Below are positions 21,664 through 32,878 of a DNA stretch of 64,000 nucleotides, piece by piece. Numbering within the stretch: position 1 is the first letter of the stretch; the number at the start of each line of letters is the position of its first letter. The notes beneath the pieces were generated by a model. It saw only the letters and a program-made list of their open reading frames with translations, had not been told where the DNA came from and searched no databases. The position numbers and the translations under genes were made by a program. Where the stretch lies: positions 124,001 through 188,000 of the forward strand of contig BCIM01000011.1 of the NCBI GenBank assembly GCA_039545315.1, read 5' to 3'. This DNA comes from Kondoa malvinella (taxonomy: Eukaryota > Basidiomycota > Agaricostilbomycetes > Agaricostilbales > Kondoaceae).

Positions 21664-22372
21664 GCTGCGCTAGCTGTCTCAGTACTTTCATGTCTTGCTT
21701 CGCTGTTTGCGACGAGAGCCGCAGCAAATCTGCTTATCGAAGGACCGCCATGCAAGACCTATTCTGAGCAAGCTCCGTGTTGCTAGCCTTGGCTGCCTTG
21801 CTCTAGGGCCCGCAAGCCCATCAAATCTGGCGTTTCAAAACAGTCTATCGCCTATCGAACAACATTGAAGCGCTCGTCGTCTGGCACTTGGGCATGTCAC
21901 TCTCTCTGCTTTGTCAAAGCAGTCCGTCGTGATACAATGGAGACCGCGCTGCAGCTGTGACGCCTCGGACTCGCGGCTCAGACTTTTCCAGTATTGGTTG
22001 GCTGCCCTTCCTTCGCAACTGCTGTGTCCTGCAATGCAGTATGATACATCAAGTCTTTGCCTCAATCTACAGTAAACGGCCGTCGTTCAACGTCGACCAG
22101 ACCTTCAGAAGCCTGTCGAATCCTTCCTCGTAACTTCTGAACGAACATCACAAAAGGCGAAGCTTTCTTCTGAGCTGGTGATCTTCTCGGCGCTCTCGGC
22201 CTGCTTTGTTCTTATCGAAAGAGCCATGCCGGGCCTATTTGGCAGGCTCGTTCTTCTCTTCTGCTCTTGTCCTCTTTCTCGTTATCATCCCAACTTTGCT
22301 TTCTCTTACATCCTGCTCCATATCGACAGAGCTTCGTGCCTTTTAGAAGTAGAAGATATCGTAAGAATAACG
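21664..22372. other. Divergent intergenic region, possible PDX1 5' exon
   Basis: 709 bases between PDX1 (minus) and the next gene (plus). On the minus strand about 21675-21750 reads an Arg/Ala/Ser-rich open frame that joins the lipoyl exon cleanly through a GTAAGT...CCAG intron, so it may be the transit-peptide exon. The rest should hold both promoters. No other feature is recognised. Confidence 0.45.
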
Positions 22373-25300
22373 ATGACCGATCAACTGAGCGGCTTTCAGG
22401 CAGTGATGGTCGCCCATGCTGTGACTACCCTGCACCTTCGGCACCCTACTTCACACCCGCGCAATGGGGCTGACGTTATCGCCGCAAAAGAGCTTCTGAA
22501 CAATGGGCTGTTGGGGATCACTCAGCCGTCCAAAGAACGTACGTCTTTACACACCTTCTAGCGTAGAGGACTTGACTGAAGAAATGACCAGATGTTCTCA
22601 AAGGGGACCCGCCGCATTACTTCTTCATTGGGTTGCTCCTTCACGAGATTTACAAGCAATGCAAAGTACCTGCCAGCGAAGCGTTTTCTCACCTGCGAGT
22701 ATTCCTCGACGGTTATCAAGCTGGGTGTGAGATGTTTGACAAGAAAGGCGCTTTACGGGCCGACTTGTACAAGGGTCAGTACCTGTCGTATTTCCCTTCA
22801 GGCATTTCAGAAGTCGCTTTTAACAGATCGGCCGGCCCACAAGACCAACTACGACGGCAAGCTATCCACGCCTACCCAAGTGATTGCTTTCGAGGTCAGC
22901 CTTTTCTTTCCATCACACTCGCAATGTTGTTGCACAAGCGTCAACGAACACAAGACTGCTGCGGAATCGGCAAAGGCAATTGTTCATTATACGAGTCGCG
23001 GTCTAGATCTTCCTACAAGTAATCAGGAACCAATTCATCAAGGACCGCCATCAGACAATCTAGTGCTTCAGATAACTGCTGGACGCGCTAATAAGTATAA
23101 ATCGGTCTTTTCCAAGCAAGCTCTGGCATCAGCAGCAGCAGCAGCGTCAGCAAACCGTGTCGCACCTGTCCAACCGAAAGCTGTACCAGCCAATGTTGCC
23201 GAACCCTCCTTTCAAACCACCATCGGGAGGTATCCGCTACCTAACATTGCCGAAGCTGCTGTAGAGCCGCAGTCGTTCAGTCAAGCTTTCTTGGAACGCG
23301 TCTTCCAACGCATAAAAGCCTGGATTGGGCAGAATCCACTGGTATGGATACTCTCAGGAATCAATTCGCTCCTCTACTCACTTATAATGTTTAGGAGATG
23401 CATGCCTATCACCAAGAATGGCGCAGATTAGCCTGTTTTTATCTGTACGGGCACGAAGTACGCTGTTCCTGTTCGCCAGCGCCTTTACCGCGTCTGAGTA
23501 GCATGGCTTAGCAACCTACTTCAGACTCGACCAGGGAGCACTGTTTCGAGAAGGGCTTGATAGGGGCCAAGGAGGACCAGCTGGATGAACATAGTAGGTG
23601 TCAACTGTTTGCCATTTGATGACTGATTGCTCTCTCGTGTCAATAGATGCCATCGATAACGGGCGACATAATCTCTATGTTCTCGGACAGTGCTTTGCCT
23701 TTTTCTTGAACCAACAGTCCCACTCAAAGCACGAGCCTAACATCGTAGACCATGATCATACAGCCGTTCCCTTGGTACTGTTTCAGGTAAGACAGCGCCC
23801 TGCTTCGCTCTTCATGCACTGACTCGACTTTATAGTTCTTCTTTATCGGCTATCAGCAATGGCACCAGTCTGATGACGACGAGAGACATCTCAAACATCC
23901 TTGGCGTAAGTTCATGTCGCAATACATGAATAGCATTGGTTTAAAGCGCACCAGATACCCGAGATGAATACGAAGCTTACGCGTCCGGTTCAGCTCTGCG
24001 GAACATTCACAACCGGATCAGCCAAACGCACAACGCCTCCGGGAATGCGCATAAGCCATTTCAAATAGGAAAAGATGCTGAAACTCAGTGTGCATTCCTG
24101 AGGACTTTCTTACAAGGCCTTCAAAAGCAAGCTGACCAGCGATCTGCCGAAGGAGAGCTACATGCATTGGCTCACGAACTTGGCCATTCATATTCTCCTC
24201 TAGTGCGTCTGATGCAACTCTGGCTAGCTGTCAGCTCAGGTGTCTAGCAAAGACCAACAACCGATCGGTTTCTCATCCTCATGCTCAATACATAGGGCCG
24301 AATCGATACCGATGTCCAAATTGTGCATTCGTCGGCCCTCCTAACAACAGACACTGGAATCTCGAGCCGACAACGGACGTGGATGTTCCTACGAATGTTC
24401 ACCCACAGGGCAAGATGCCATATCAGTGCTACACGCGTCTTCTCAGTGTATGTGAAACTGTCGAGCTAAGACGAACGAGCTCACAACTGTTCCATTTCCA
24501 GCTCACTGCCAAATATATCTTCAAAGAATTTGATCCTAATACTCGTCCTTGGACAGCGACCGATAAATGGACACGCTGCCCACATTGCAACGACACGTTT
24601 CAGTTGCTTCAAGGGAGATCACTCACAGATCTCAGGTGGCTCAAGCATTTCTATCGAATCCCGTACAGTCAAGGGCGAGCGCAAAAGGCAGTCCTCAGCA
24701 CTTGCGGGGTATATGGTAAGCTCCAGCAATTTCTTTCAATATTCGAAGGACTGAACGGTATCTTAGCGCTGGAGCATTATGCTCCTCTAGTGATCGCTAA
24801 GGTATTACTCGAGCAGAGAACGACATATGGAGTTTGACATACATAGACGTCACCACAACCACAATTTTCCAGCTGTAAAGATGCAGTAATAATGTCATCA
24901 CCAGTGTCTTAGCTTCGCCGTTTGTACGCTGCTTCGGCCTCAAGCATTACAGTTCAATGAACACGAACGGGCCAATCCAGTGGTCTTGGACAATGCATGC
25001 GAGCTCAAGGCTATCAGAGGGCTGCCGCACTATCAACGTCTGTTCATCAGGAGTAAGTTTGAGTGGTGCGAACAAAAACGTGCAGACTAAGGTAAGCAAG
25101 AGAGCATGCCGAAGGGGTCTAATTGTTTCTTGCATGACGTGTACAAAGATACCCACGAGAACGTGCTGCGTAAGCAAACGCGCAAATGGAACGATGGATC
25201 GATCAATAGGAAGTTTGACATTGAGCATGACTTAGGACAGCCAGAAAAAGATCGCGAGACAGCAAAGCACTTGATACTCAGTGACACCAGCGAGTTCAAG

Positions 25301-25441
25301 GTCCAGGCGAGCAATGTATGGTCGCAAGAGGAGAGTATAGGAATCCTTTGCATGCGTTTTGCCCCAACGTTATTTCTCGACATCACATTGGCGAAGCTTG
25401 ATCTAGGCGTGGACTGCACGAGAACATTAGCTTATCCTTGA
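22373..25441 (+). CDS. Large unrecognised multi-exon protein with CPxC pairs
   Basis: One long gene can be read through about 13 exons from ATG 22373 (MTDQLSGFQAVMVAHAV) to TGA 25439-25441. Clear exon joins include KEH|VLKGDPPHYFFIG, NPL|EMHAYHQEWRRLACF, LDEH|NAIDNGRHNLYVLG, PLVLFQ|FFFIGYQQWHQSDD, PW|HTRDEYEAYASG, VIAK|CLSFAVCTLLRPQ and LFIR|SKQESMPKGSNCF. The middle holds RYRCPNCAFVGPPNNRHWNL and, about 60 residues on, WTRCPHCNDTFQL. Together the two CPxC pairs could form a zinc ribbon. An Ala-rich, low-complexity stretch lies around 23120-23190. I do not recognise the family and assign no function. It could be two genes if a stop near 23586 in another splice form is real, but the joined model keeps frame to the end. 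Confidence 0.5.
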
Positions 25442-25549
25442 TGGTGTATCGATGAACACATACCCAAGACGCCTGTTAGACGAATAGTCAGCTCAAACAG
25501 ATAAGACAGCAGAAAGATGAACGAACGGTATTGAGGGACTATGAACCGG

Positions 25550-26554
25550 TCAAAAATCAGCTTGCTTTCGTTTTGCATTTGCAATAGACACACAAGGCCA
25601 TTCTTTGCCACCGTATCCAACGGTGGCTTGGTCCCAAGATTCAGGAACTACAAACGAAAGTTAGAGCGAGTCCGCCCAAAACTTGTCAATCAGCACTCAC
25701 TCTTGCCACTAAGACGATGGGTAGCATAAGTATGAGCGAGCAACAATAAGGTCTTGGACTCACGGGATGACACCACCAGAATAGTCAGCTTGAATGCTGC
25801 ATTGCAATATCAGACTTGACCTCGCACAGGGAGAAGAAAGGGGCTTACACGTAGGACTTTTCGCCGTTCTCATCTTCACCACCTTCGACTGGAGTAGCAC
25901 CTTGGAAGTCGAGCCTATGTTCAAGTCAGACGAGGCCGAGCGGACAACGGTAAGGGAGACGGACTTTCCGTTCTGGTCGAGCCTGTGCAACAGACAGTGG
26001 CTTTAGCTTGCATGAAGCAGAAGGCAGGTCAGCACGCACCATTTGACAGAGTGCTCGTCGCCGCAAAGGATGTCGTAGGTTCCGGCGTAAACTGTATGCT
26101 AGGTCAGACTTGAATCAGCAGCAAGGAAGACAAAGCGGACCTTCTTTACCGCCGTAGGCAAACAGAACACCTGTCATGCAAAAGATGGATACAGTCTTCC
26201 AAACTAGCCCGAGCGTGACTGACCTCGACCGGTAGTTTCACCGAACTACATTGACAGATAACATCAATAACAAATTACGTGTAGCAGAGAAACAGACTCG
26301 CCTTGCCAGGGTGACGGCCCTTTCCGCCTTCAGCTTGACCGCGAGCTACCCAGAATTGTTCTCCGGTAGCTTCTTGCTGCGCGCCTGTTGCGTCAGTGAC
26401 CAGCAATAAGATATGCTTAAAAATACATACGCCAGCTTTGATAGCATCGTTTGGGACTGGGTCGCCTGAGCGCTGTGATCTTACGTAGTGCCCTCAGCGG
26501 GAACTTGCGAGCGCAGAGAGTGATAAATGGAACGCACTTCCATTCGACACCCAT
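25550..26554 (-). CDS. DM9 (DUF3421) domain protein
   Basis: Minus strand from ATG 26554 (MGVEWK) through about nine small exons to TGA 25550-25552. The assembled protein reads SGDPVPNDAIKAG, then GEQFWVARGQAEGGKGRHPG, GVLFAYGGKE, YAGTYDILCGDEHSVKW, DFQGATPVEGGEDENGEKSY and VGYGGKEWPCVSIANAKR. The order G-x-x-x-x-V-A-R, GK-x-H-P-G, YGGKE, Y-x-I-L, W is the DM9 repeat. DM9 is best known from insects and molluscs, where members act as pattern-binding lectins, and it also occurs in fungi. The protein is about 165 residues, without signal peptide or membrane segment. A 3'-terminal YGGKE suggests a partial second repeat. Binding partners are unknown. It shares a 447-bp divergent promoter region with the Sel1-repeat gene. 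Confidence 0.7.
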
Positions 26555-27001
26555 GATGATAGTTTTAGAGTTGATTGAGAGGATTTAGAGGATTTAGAGT
26601 GAAAGAAGATGGTCAAGGTCAAGAACAAGAGGGAGAGAAGGGAGTTATATAGCCTTTGAGCTCAGACCCTCTAAAGGGCCATGCGTTACGCCAAAAACAG
26701 CAACGTCGTAATGAAATAGAGTAACAGCAAACGTAGCAGAGGGAAGCAGACCTAGCGAGGAGACGCGCTCGAGATGGGAACGCGCGTGTTTTGTACAGTC
26801 GCGCGAGTATAAGCCGTGCGCAGAAGTGAAAGCAGAGGAACAGCGCTCAAAGGAGCCACGGAGACAGACACAGGATAGTGCTCGTGACGTTGCCTTGCGT
26901 AAGAACGTAGTTGGCTGTAGACAAAGAAGAGAAGGCAATTTAACGGCTTGGTCGAATTCCGACTTATTTGCACTGTAACGGCCAAGAAGACGAGGAGAGC
27001 G
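26555..27001. promoter_or_regulatory. Divergent promoter region
   Basis: 447 bases between the DM9 gene start (minus) and the Sel1-repeat gene start (plus). A purine-rich tract (GAGAGGATTTAGAGGATTTAGAG, with a tandem GGATTTAGA repeat) lies just upstream of the DM9 ATG at about 26577-26600. No specific factor site is claimed. Confidence 0.4.
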
Positions 27002-29534
27002 ATGCTGAGCACGATGAGGCCAGGCCAGCATCAGCCCTTTCAATACCCACAGCGTGACGACGCAGGAGATACCGAAACGCTAGGATCGCGTCGACCAGAA
27101 TCCTCTTATACCAGTTTGAGCACCGCTACAAGGCCAGACAGCGCTTATACCACGCAAGAATACGATCCATACTATGCAAGAGATCAAGACAGTACTTTTG
27201 GCAGCGACAGCGCGAGGGCATCTGCGTTTTCTGCTCTGTCAAACACGAATCCTTTCCAATACGCTGTCAGTGTTGCTGTCATACGTCTCAGGCTGTGTCT
27301 GATAATCGAGGGCCATTGATAGAATTATGAATCAAGGCAATCCATGAGCACCATGCGTTCACGTTCATCTGTTGGACCGAGCAGTCAAGACCCAACGCAA
27401 GCCTACACAGATCTATCGTCTTACTACGAACCCACAGAGACCTATGACCAAAATAACATACAAGTCTTGCCCAACCAAGAAAGCAGCACGGCCACAATCA
27501 CGCCGGTTGCCGCAGAATTGCCTGCTTCTCCCTCTTCTACAGCGCCTGAATCTCCTTCATCCACACGAAGCAGTCGCGTGCGGTCAAATACGACTGCCAG
27601 CCGAAATTTCTCAAGACCTTTCAATTATGACCGCTCTAATGAACCTCTACCTCCCGCTGAAGCGCATCGGCAGCCATCTTTGAACTCGCTTCGCAGTGCG
27701 CCAGATCATAGAATGATGCGTTCTACATCCAATTCATCCAACACAAGTCGGAATCAACCTGAAATCGTCATCCTCGAGCGAGAACGAAATAGACCAGTAC
27801 ATCCAGGTCAATCAGGTTTCACAAGATCCGTCTCAGATGCCTCAACACGCAGCTTAGCACATTCAGAACCATACTTTCATCGTCCACCTCTGACACCTTC
27901 AACTTCAGATTGCGCCAAGTCAGATTATCAAGGTCCGAGCGATTCTCCTGATCGCGTATCGACGGAGCATACATCACCTACTCGGAAACCCAACAAGCTT
28001 CGTCGCAAACCTTCTAAAGCCAGTATCAGCATCAAGCGTTCGCATTCAGCCAAAAGCGCTCGTGATGAACCACATTCGCCTACGGATTCTGATGCGCTTT
28101 CTACCATGTCGAAACGCTCTAGCAAGTGGAAGTCCTTCTTTGGCATGGGCAAGAGAGAATCAACAGATACCCAGCATTCCCAACATTGGCGAGATAGCGT
28201 ACCTGTTGCTGATGTCGCCCCTCCGGAAATCGTCTTTTCTCCACCTACTTTGACGGATATGGAAGCTGAGAAGGACTGGGAGACGATGCAGCGGCGGCAT
28301 GAAGAGCAAGAGCGAGCTGAAGAACAAAGAAGAAGACAGGCGTACGAGCAACAAGCGCAATTGCATTCTTCTATACACCCAAGTCAATCAAGGGAAGAAG
28401 ACGAAACAGAAGATCTAGCACTCCCTGATCATGTGATAGAAAAAAAGAAGAGCACAAACTCCGTCTATTCAGCATACAGTATCTATTCGTTACCAGATGA
28501 AGGCGAACGTTCTCGACAATCTTCACCAACCCAATCTCGTTCGCCCTCCCAAGCAAACTCTCCTATAATACCTCAATCATCTCGAACACCGGCACAAGCA
28601 AACGCCCATACAGCAGTAGCGAAGACCAAACTTTCCATTGCGAACTTACAACTACCTCCTACTTCACCTTCGAGACGACGAGACGAAAGTGAAAATTCAA
28701 CACTATCACCTGATCAACCTATGGATTGTCTCCTTCTCGGAATAGAGCAACATGAAACCGGCGACTTATCTCGCGCCGCGTACTTCTTTGAACGGTCAGC
28801 TAAAATAGAAGGCGGTGTAGGACCGGGAATGCTCTTATGGGGATTAACGCTCTTGCATGGATGGGGTGTAGTACAAGATGAAGCGAAAGGTTTTGCTTGG
28901 TTGCAGAGAGCGGCCGAGAGTGTGGTTGAGGATTTGGATGTTGCTGTTAGGGAGGGCAAAGTGCATGAAAAGGAGAATGAGGCCAAGTTTGAGCTTGTTC
29001 TGGCGGTGTATGAGCTTGGCATGTGTTTTAGACGTGGTTGGGGCGTCAAGAAGGACAAGAAGATGGTGAGCCCTGCGATTTGCTTTGGAGGACAAAGCTG
29101 ATGCTGCAATGTAGGCTCTCAGCTACTTTGAACTGGCTGCCAATCTCGGCGATGCGGATGCGCAGAATGGTAGGTCATCAATAGCTTTTGTGGATAAAGC
29201 TGATTGGGTTTGATAGAACTCGCTTTCTGTTATCTGAATGGTAAAGGTTGCAAGCGAGATAAGAAGAAGGCTGCCAAGTACTATCGGTACGCATCATAAC
29301 ATTAAGAGGTCGTGCTTCGCTGATTCTGTCCTCCAGCATGGCCGCTGCGAACGGGACTCAGATGGAATGGGGTATGCGTAAGTTTACTGCCTCTCCAAGA
29401 TGTTGCCAGTCGCTGATGTCTGTACTGTGTGGCTATTAGACTGGATCTGGAAAAGGTTTGTTCTCGCAATAGGTTCGCGCACTCAGACTGACATCTAGTG
29501 TAGCAAAAACGACGATGATGAAAGCAAGACATGA
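27002..29534 (+). CDS. Sel1-repeat protein with long disordered N-terminus
   Basis: Starts at ATG 27002 (MLSTMRPGQHQPFQYPQRDD). A 65-nt intron after NPFQYA leads to SMSTMRSRSSVGPSSQD. About 500 residues of Ser/Thr/Pro-rich, probably disordered sequence follow, with an Arg-Glu coiled-coil stretch (QRRHEEQERAEEQRRRQ). The C-terminal part has Sel1/TPR-like repeats: GDLSRAAYFFERSAKIEGG, WGLTLLHGWGVVQDEAKGF, YELGMCFRRGWGVKKDKKM, then after introns ALSYFELAANLGDADAQN and LAFCYLNGKGCKRDKKKAAK. It ends at TGA 29532-29534 through several tiny exons. The layout resembles fungal Dsf2-type and Chs4/Skt5-type Sel1 proteins; lacking a prenylation CaaX box, it is not a good Chs4. A scaffolding role is inferred. 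Confidence 0.75.
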
Positions 29535-29637
29535 ATAACGGACATTTCTATTGGGCTGTACAGTGTAGCGAGATGTACTAATGTATTTGGACTGGTTCCA
29601 TTCAGATCAAGGGAAGGTTGGTTGCATCAGATCTACC

Positions 29638-30748
29638 ATGTTGCGCTCTTCTGCTCGTCTGGAGCGTCAAGTCTTTACATCGGCTACTACAAGAGCTTCC
29701 AAGCGCAGCCTGAACACTCTGCCTCGAAGAGCTCATAGGTCGAATGCGTTCATAGCTGTCCCAGTCGTGTCGCTCGCTGTTATCTACTTCGCATGGCCTG
29801 TTGCAGCAGCAGAATCTCCTCAATCGGGTCCATCAGGTCAACGGACAGATCCTTCAAGCGGTGTTTCGTTTCCAAGCCAAATCAAGCCTGAAAACGCTGG
29901 ATCGCCTCTAGAACTCGTTGGGCTAGGCGTGAGGACAGTAACGCTGTTCGGGATACAGGTGTATACCGTAGGACGTAGGTTGCTCCTCTAGATCACCTTC
30001 ATATGTTGATCTGGCTGTAGTTTACGCATCGCAAGGAACACTGAGATGTCTACATCGCGTGCCAGGCTGGGCAAACATGTCTGTACAAGCTTTGACAGAC
30101 AAGCCGACTGGAGATGAGAGGCCTATGGACGCGCTCATGCAGAACCTCTATCAATATCCAGGTAAGCTCATTCTTAGTATTCGCTTTGCGGTAACTAAGT
30201 TTCTATCTAGTCGAGTTATGCATACGCATCGTACCGACACGAGGGACGGACTTTGGTCATCTGAGAGATGGGCTTGTGCGAGCTCTGGTAGCCAGAAAGA
30301 AGCTGCGAGGTGGTCAAGAGGAAATCGGACCTGCTTTGGACGAGTTCAAGGGCTACTTTCCGACAGGGAAGATGGCTAAAGGAGATGTTCTAGGTAGGTG
30401 TGCCATTCTTTCATGGTGTCAGGATGGCTCAATCTGCTGGCCCAGTGTTAATGCGAACTGAAGATGGATCACTAGCTGTTGAATACAAGGTAGTAGCCTC
30501 GCCTCGCGTCTGCGATCGGCCATACTGACGCCTTCTCTGTAGGAGAAGACACTGGGCGTGCTGAAGAACAACTTCGTCGCCGATGAGTTGATTCAAGCAT
30601 ACCTGGCAGACAAAGATCCTATATCACCAAAGGTCAGCAGCTTCTTGAGCTGTGAACATGAGGTCAAAGGTTCATACAGGCAAAGCTTGACATACTAGAA
30701 GGCTTCAGCGAAGTATTGGATATCGCCCAAAAGCCGGCAACCGCTTGA
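29638..30748 (+). CDS. Mitochondrial chalcone-isomerase-fold protein (Aim18/Aim46-like)
   Basis: Starts at ATG 29638 with an Arg/Ser-rich presequence (MLRSSARLERQVFTSATTRA) and a hydrophobic segment (AFIAVPVVSLAVIYFAW), as in inner-membrane-anchored Aim18/Aim46. Later exons read ELVGLGVRTVTLFGIQVYTVG, the start of the CHI fold, then QYP|VELCIRIVPTRGTDFGHLRDG, ALVARKKLRGGQEEIGPAL, FKGYFPTGKMAKGD, DGSLAVEYKEK and FVADELIQAYLADKDPISPK. The stop is 30746-30748 (AQKPATA). Fungal members of this family have no known flavonoid activity. A haem-binding role has been reported for the yeast proteins; nothing here tests it. The 3' end converges on RVS161 with a 136-bp gap. Confidence 0.8.
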
Positions 30749-30884
30749 TGCCCTACTAAGACCAGCTCGATTCAAGGCACGACAGAGAAAGATAGATCAA
30801 GAGGATAAGAGTCAAATGTCCATAGCTGCATCGTTTGCAAATACTGTCTACATGCTCTAGTACAATAGGTCGCTCCGGTCGAGC

Positions 30885-32255
30885 TCATGCGCCGCAAATA
30901 GACAGACTACAGAAAGATCAGTCCAACCTATCTTTGTATGGAGAAGTAAAAACGTACTCTCTGATGCTCTGAAGAGCGCCCTCCACTTGAGCGTCAAGCT
31001 GACCATTCGCATATTCGTCCTATCGAATACGATCAGCGGACACATGAATACACTCGCCAGAGCACTTACCCGAACATGCTCAGGCAAGTATCTCTGCACC
31101 CCACCCGTCCTTTCGTACGCATCCTCAAAGAACTTGGTCTGCAGCCTGACCATAGCCTCAAACGAAGGATCGAGGTAAGGGATTCTCAGATCAAGCAATT
31201 GCGGTAGTTCAGACGAAATGGCGCCATTGATACCTTCGTAGATCGCTTCGGCGTCATCGAGTTCTTTTTGTGCTCGTGGAAGTTTGACAGCGTCGTTCAT
31301 TTCTGATGGCTTGTCTTGCATTTTGCGCACTTTGCTTCGTGCGGCGTCGTAATCGAGTAACTTCTTGTTGCGTTTCGATATTGTGTTGCTGTATAATCAT
31401 ATCAGCCAAGCAAGTATCCCGAAAGAGGGAAAGACGCACTTGATTTCTGGGAAATGCGAACAAAGCTTGCCCACTGGTTCTAGGACGGTAGCGCGATAGG
31501 GTGCATCCAGTTCTCTGGCTACCTTCGCATCTAGTTCATCTACTGCTCGCTTGAAGGAATGCGCGGCCATTGCAGCTTCAGAGTTGTCGGTATAGAAGAC
31601 GTCGACTGTTTCGGCTATTCGAGCTTCGGAAGCTGCCATGAGCCTCATTGCGTCTAGATAGCCTTTTGCTTCCTTCTGCAGGGCGTTGCAGTTCTTCTCC
31701 ATCCTGCAGGACAGTGAGATATGTCAGTAAGCAGAATTAGGCGCTGCTTACTGCTTGAAGCGAGCTGTTTCTTCCTGTGAAACTGCTCAGCGGTGAGATC
31801 ACAAATACCATGTAATAGTCACCTGGAACTCTCTGTAGAACACACAGTCAATCAAGCTGCAATGCGTGCTCTGAGAAAGCTTCGAACCTGTCGTCTGTCT
31901 TCTCATACTGGACATCATTACGTCTCAGCCTCTGTATCTGGTATAGCGGGTGTCTAGCATACCTGGCCGGTCTGGAGAGATGCTGTATCAGTACAAATAT
32001 CTGCTGCCAAGCTTGCAAACCAACCTTTTGCATCACCGTCGTCTATTCATGTCACGACAGATCAGCTCCGGCGTTGCTGTCTGCGCTATCATGCTCACGC
32101 CAGCGCGGGCCAACTGCTTCTTGAATCTATCACAGCGGGTATTCGGCTCTTTGTCATTTCGGGCGAATTGGCACAGAACTCACCCTCCCCTGCAAACAGC
32201 GATGCCCTTTTCAGCTTGAACACTGCTCAAGCAAACCGTCTACGTACCAGCTCAT
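30885..32255 (-). CDS. RVS161: BAR-domain protein Rvs161/Hob3
   Basis: Minus strand from ATG 32255. The N-terminus is assembled from tiny exons: 32248-32255, a 6-nt exon 32184-32189, then KKQLARAG, TTVMQK and a 9-nt exon (31963-31971). Together they give MSWGGFKKQLARAG, matching the highly conserved MSWEGFKK start of the family. Further exons give YEKTDREFQEETARFKQMEK (including a 10-nt exon, 31823-31832), then ALQKEAKGYLDAMRLMAASE, ELDAPYRATVLEPVGKL, KLPRAQKELDDAEAIYEGIN, SELPQLLDLRIPYLDPSFEA and finally DEYANGQLDAQVEGAL. The family forms a crescent-shaped dimer that senses membrane curvature in endocytosis and actin organisation. The exon between the 9-nt exon and NDVQYE is the least certain part of the model. 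Confidence 0.85.
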
Positions 32256-32878
32256 GATGTCCTCTCTGTGTTTGGGATTGGAAATGGATGCCGAGGAAGA
32301 AGCGACGAGAGCGTGTTAGCGAGCTATACAATCGGCGGACCTGCCTCTGTCGTTCCTGTAGAATCAATCATGCTCTAGATCTCTTTGGCTTTGCCCTAGA
32401 ACTGTCTCTTCCAGGTCTCTTTGCACACAGCCTCGAACTTGTCTCGTGTACTCTGCTGCTATCGGCCGCGCTCTTGTTGCAGCCATGACCATGTCCTTCT
32501 ACTCGACAACGAAAGTTATTCTGAATTAGGGTCTTTCTCTAAGAGCTCGGCCCGTGGTTTCTGCTTTTGAAATGTCCTGTCAACGTCTGTTGATGGCACT
32601 ACATCACGAAGCCCGCCTTTTGGTCCTTCCCCAACCCTCATTTGGGTTGGACTTTGCCAGGCAATGATCCTTTGTTCAGTCCGGGGAGCTCACTTGCGAT
32701 GTCAAAAGCGCTGATTCAAGTCAAGAGCCAGACTCTCTCAAGAAGACAGCTTCTTCATCGCCCACTGTCTATGACTTTCCGACTACCCTCTCTCTTTCTC
32801 CTCCCGTCATTGCGCAGCTCCCAGGCATCTTCTTCCCCCCATAATTTGTCATCCTCTTCACTAGAAGAATACGCAGTT
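32256..32878. promoter_or_regulatory. Divergent promoter region and pyrimidine-rich leader
   Basis: 623 bases between RVS161 (minus) and the Q/P-rich gene (plus). A C/T-rich stretch at about 32790-32860 (TCTCTCTTTCTCCTCCC) precedes the plus-strand ATG and looks like a fungal CT-rich leader. The frame stays open upstream to an ATG at 32699, so part of this interval could be coding. Confidence 0.45.

Noticed and set aside
23130..23160. GCAGCAGCAGC microsatellite as a regulatory repeat
   Set aside because: It encodes a short Ala run within an open frame and is too short to call more than low-complexity coding sequence.
23521..23588. End of a first gene at a TGA near 23586
   Set aside because: One splice option gives a plausible peptide ending here, but using the acceptor TTAG at about 23509 keeps the frame open into the following well-spliced exons, so one gene is preferred. 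Kept as an uncertainty.
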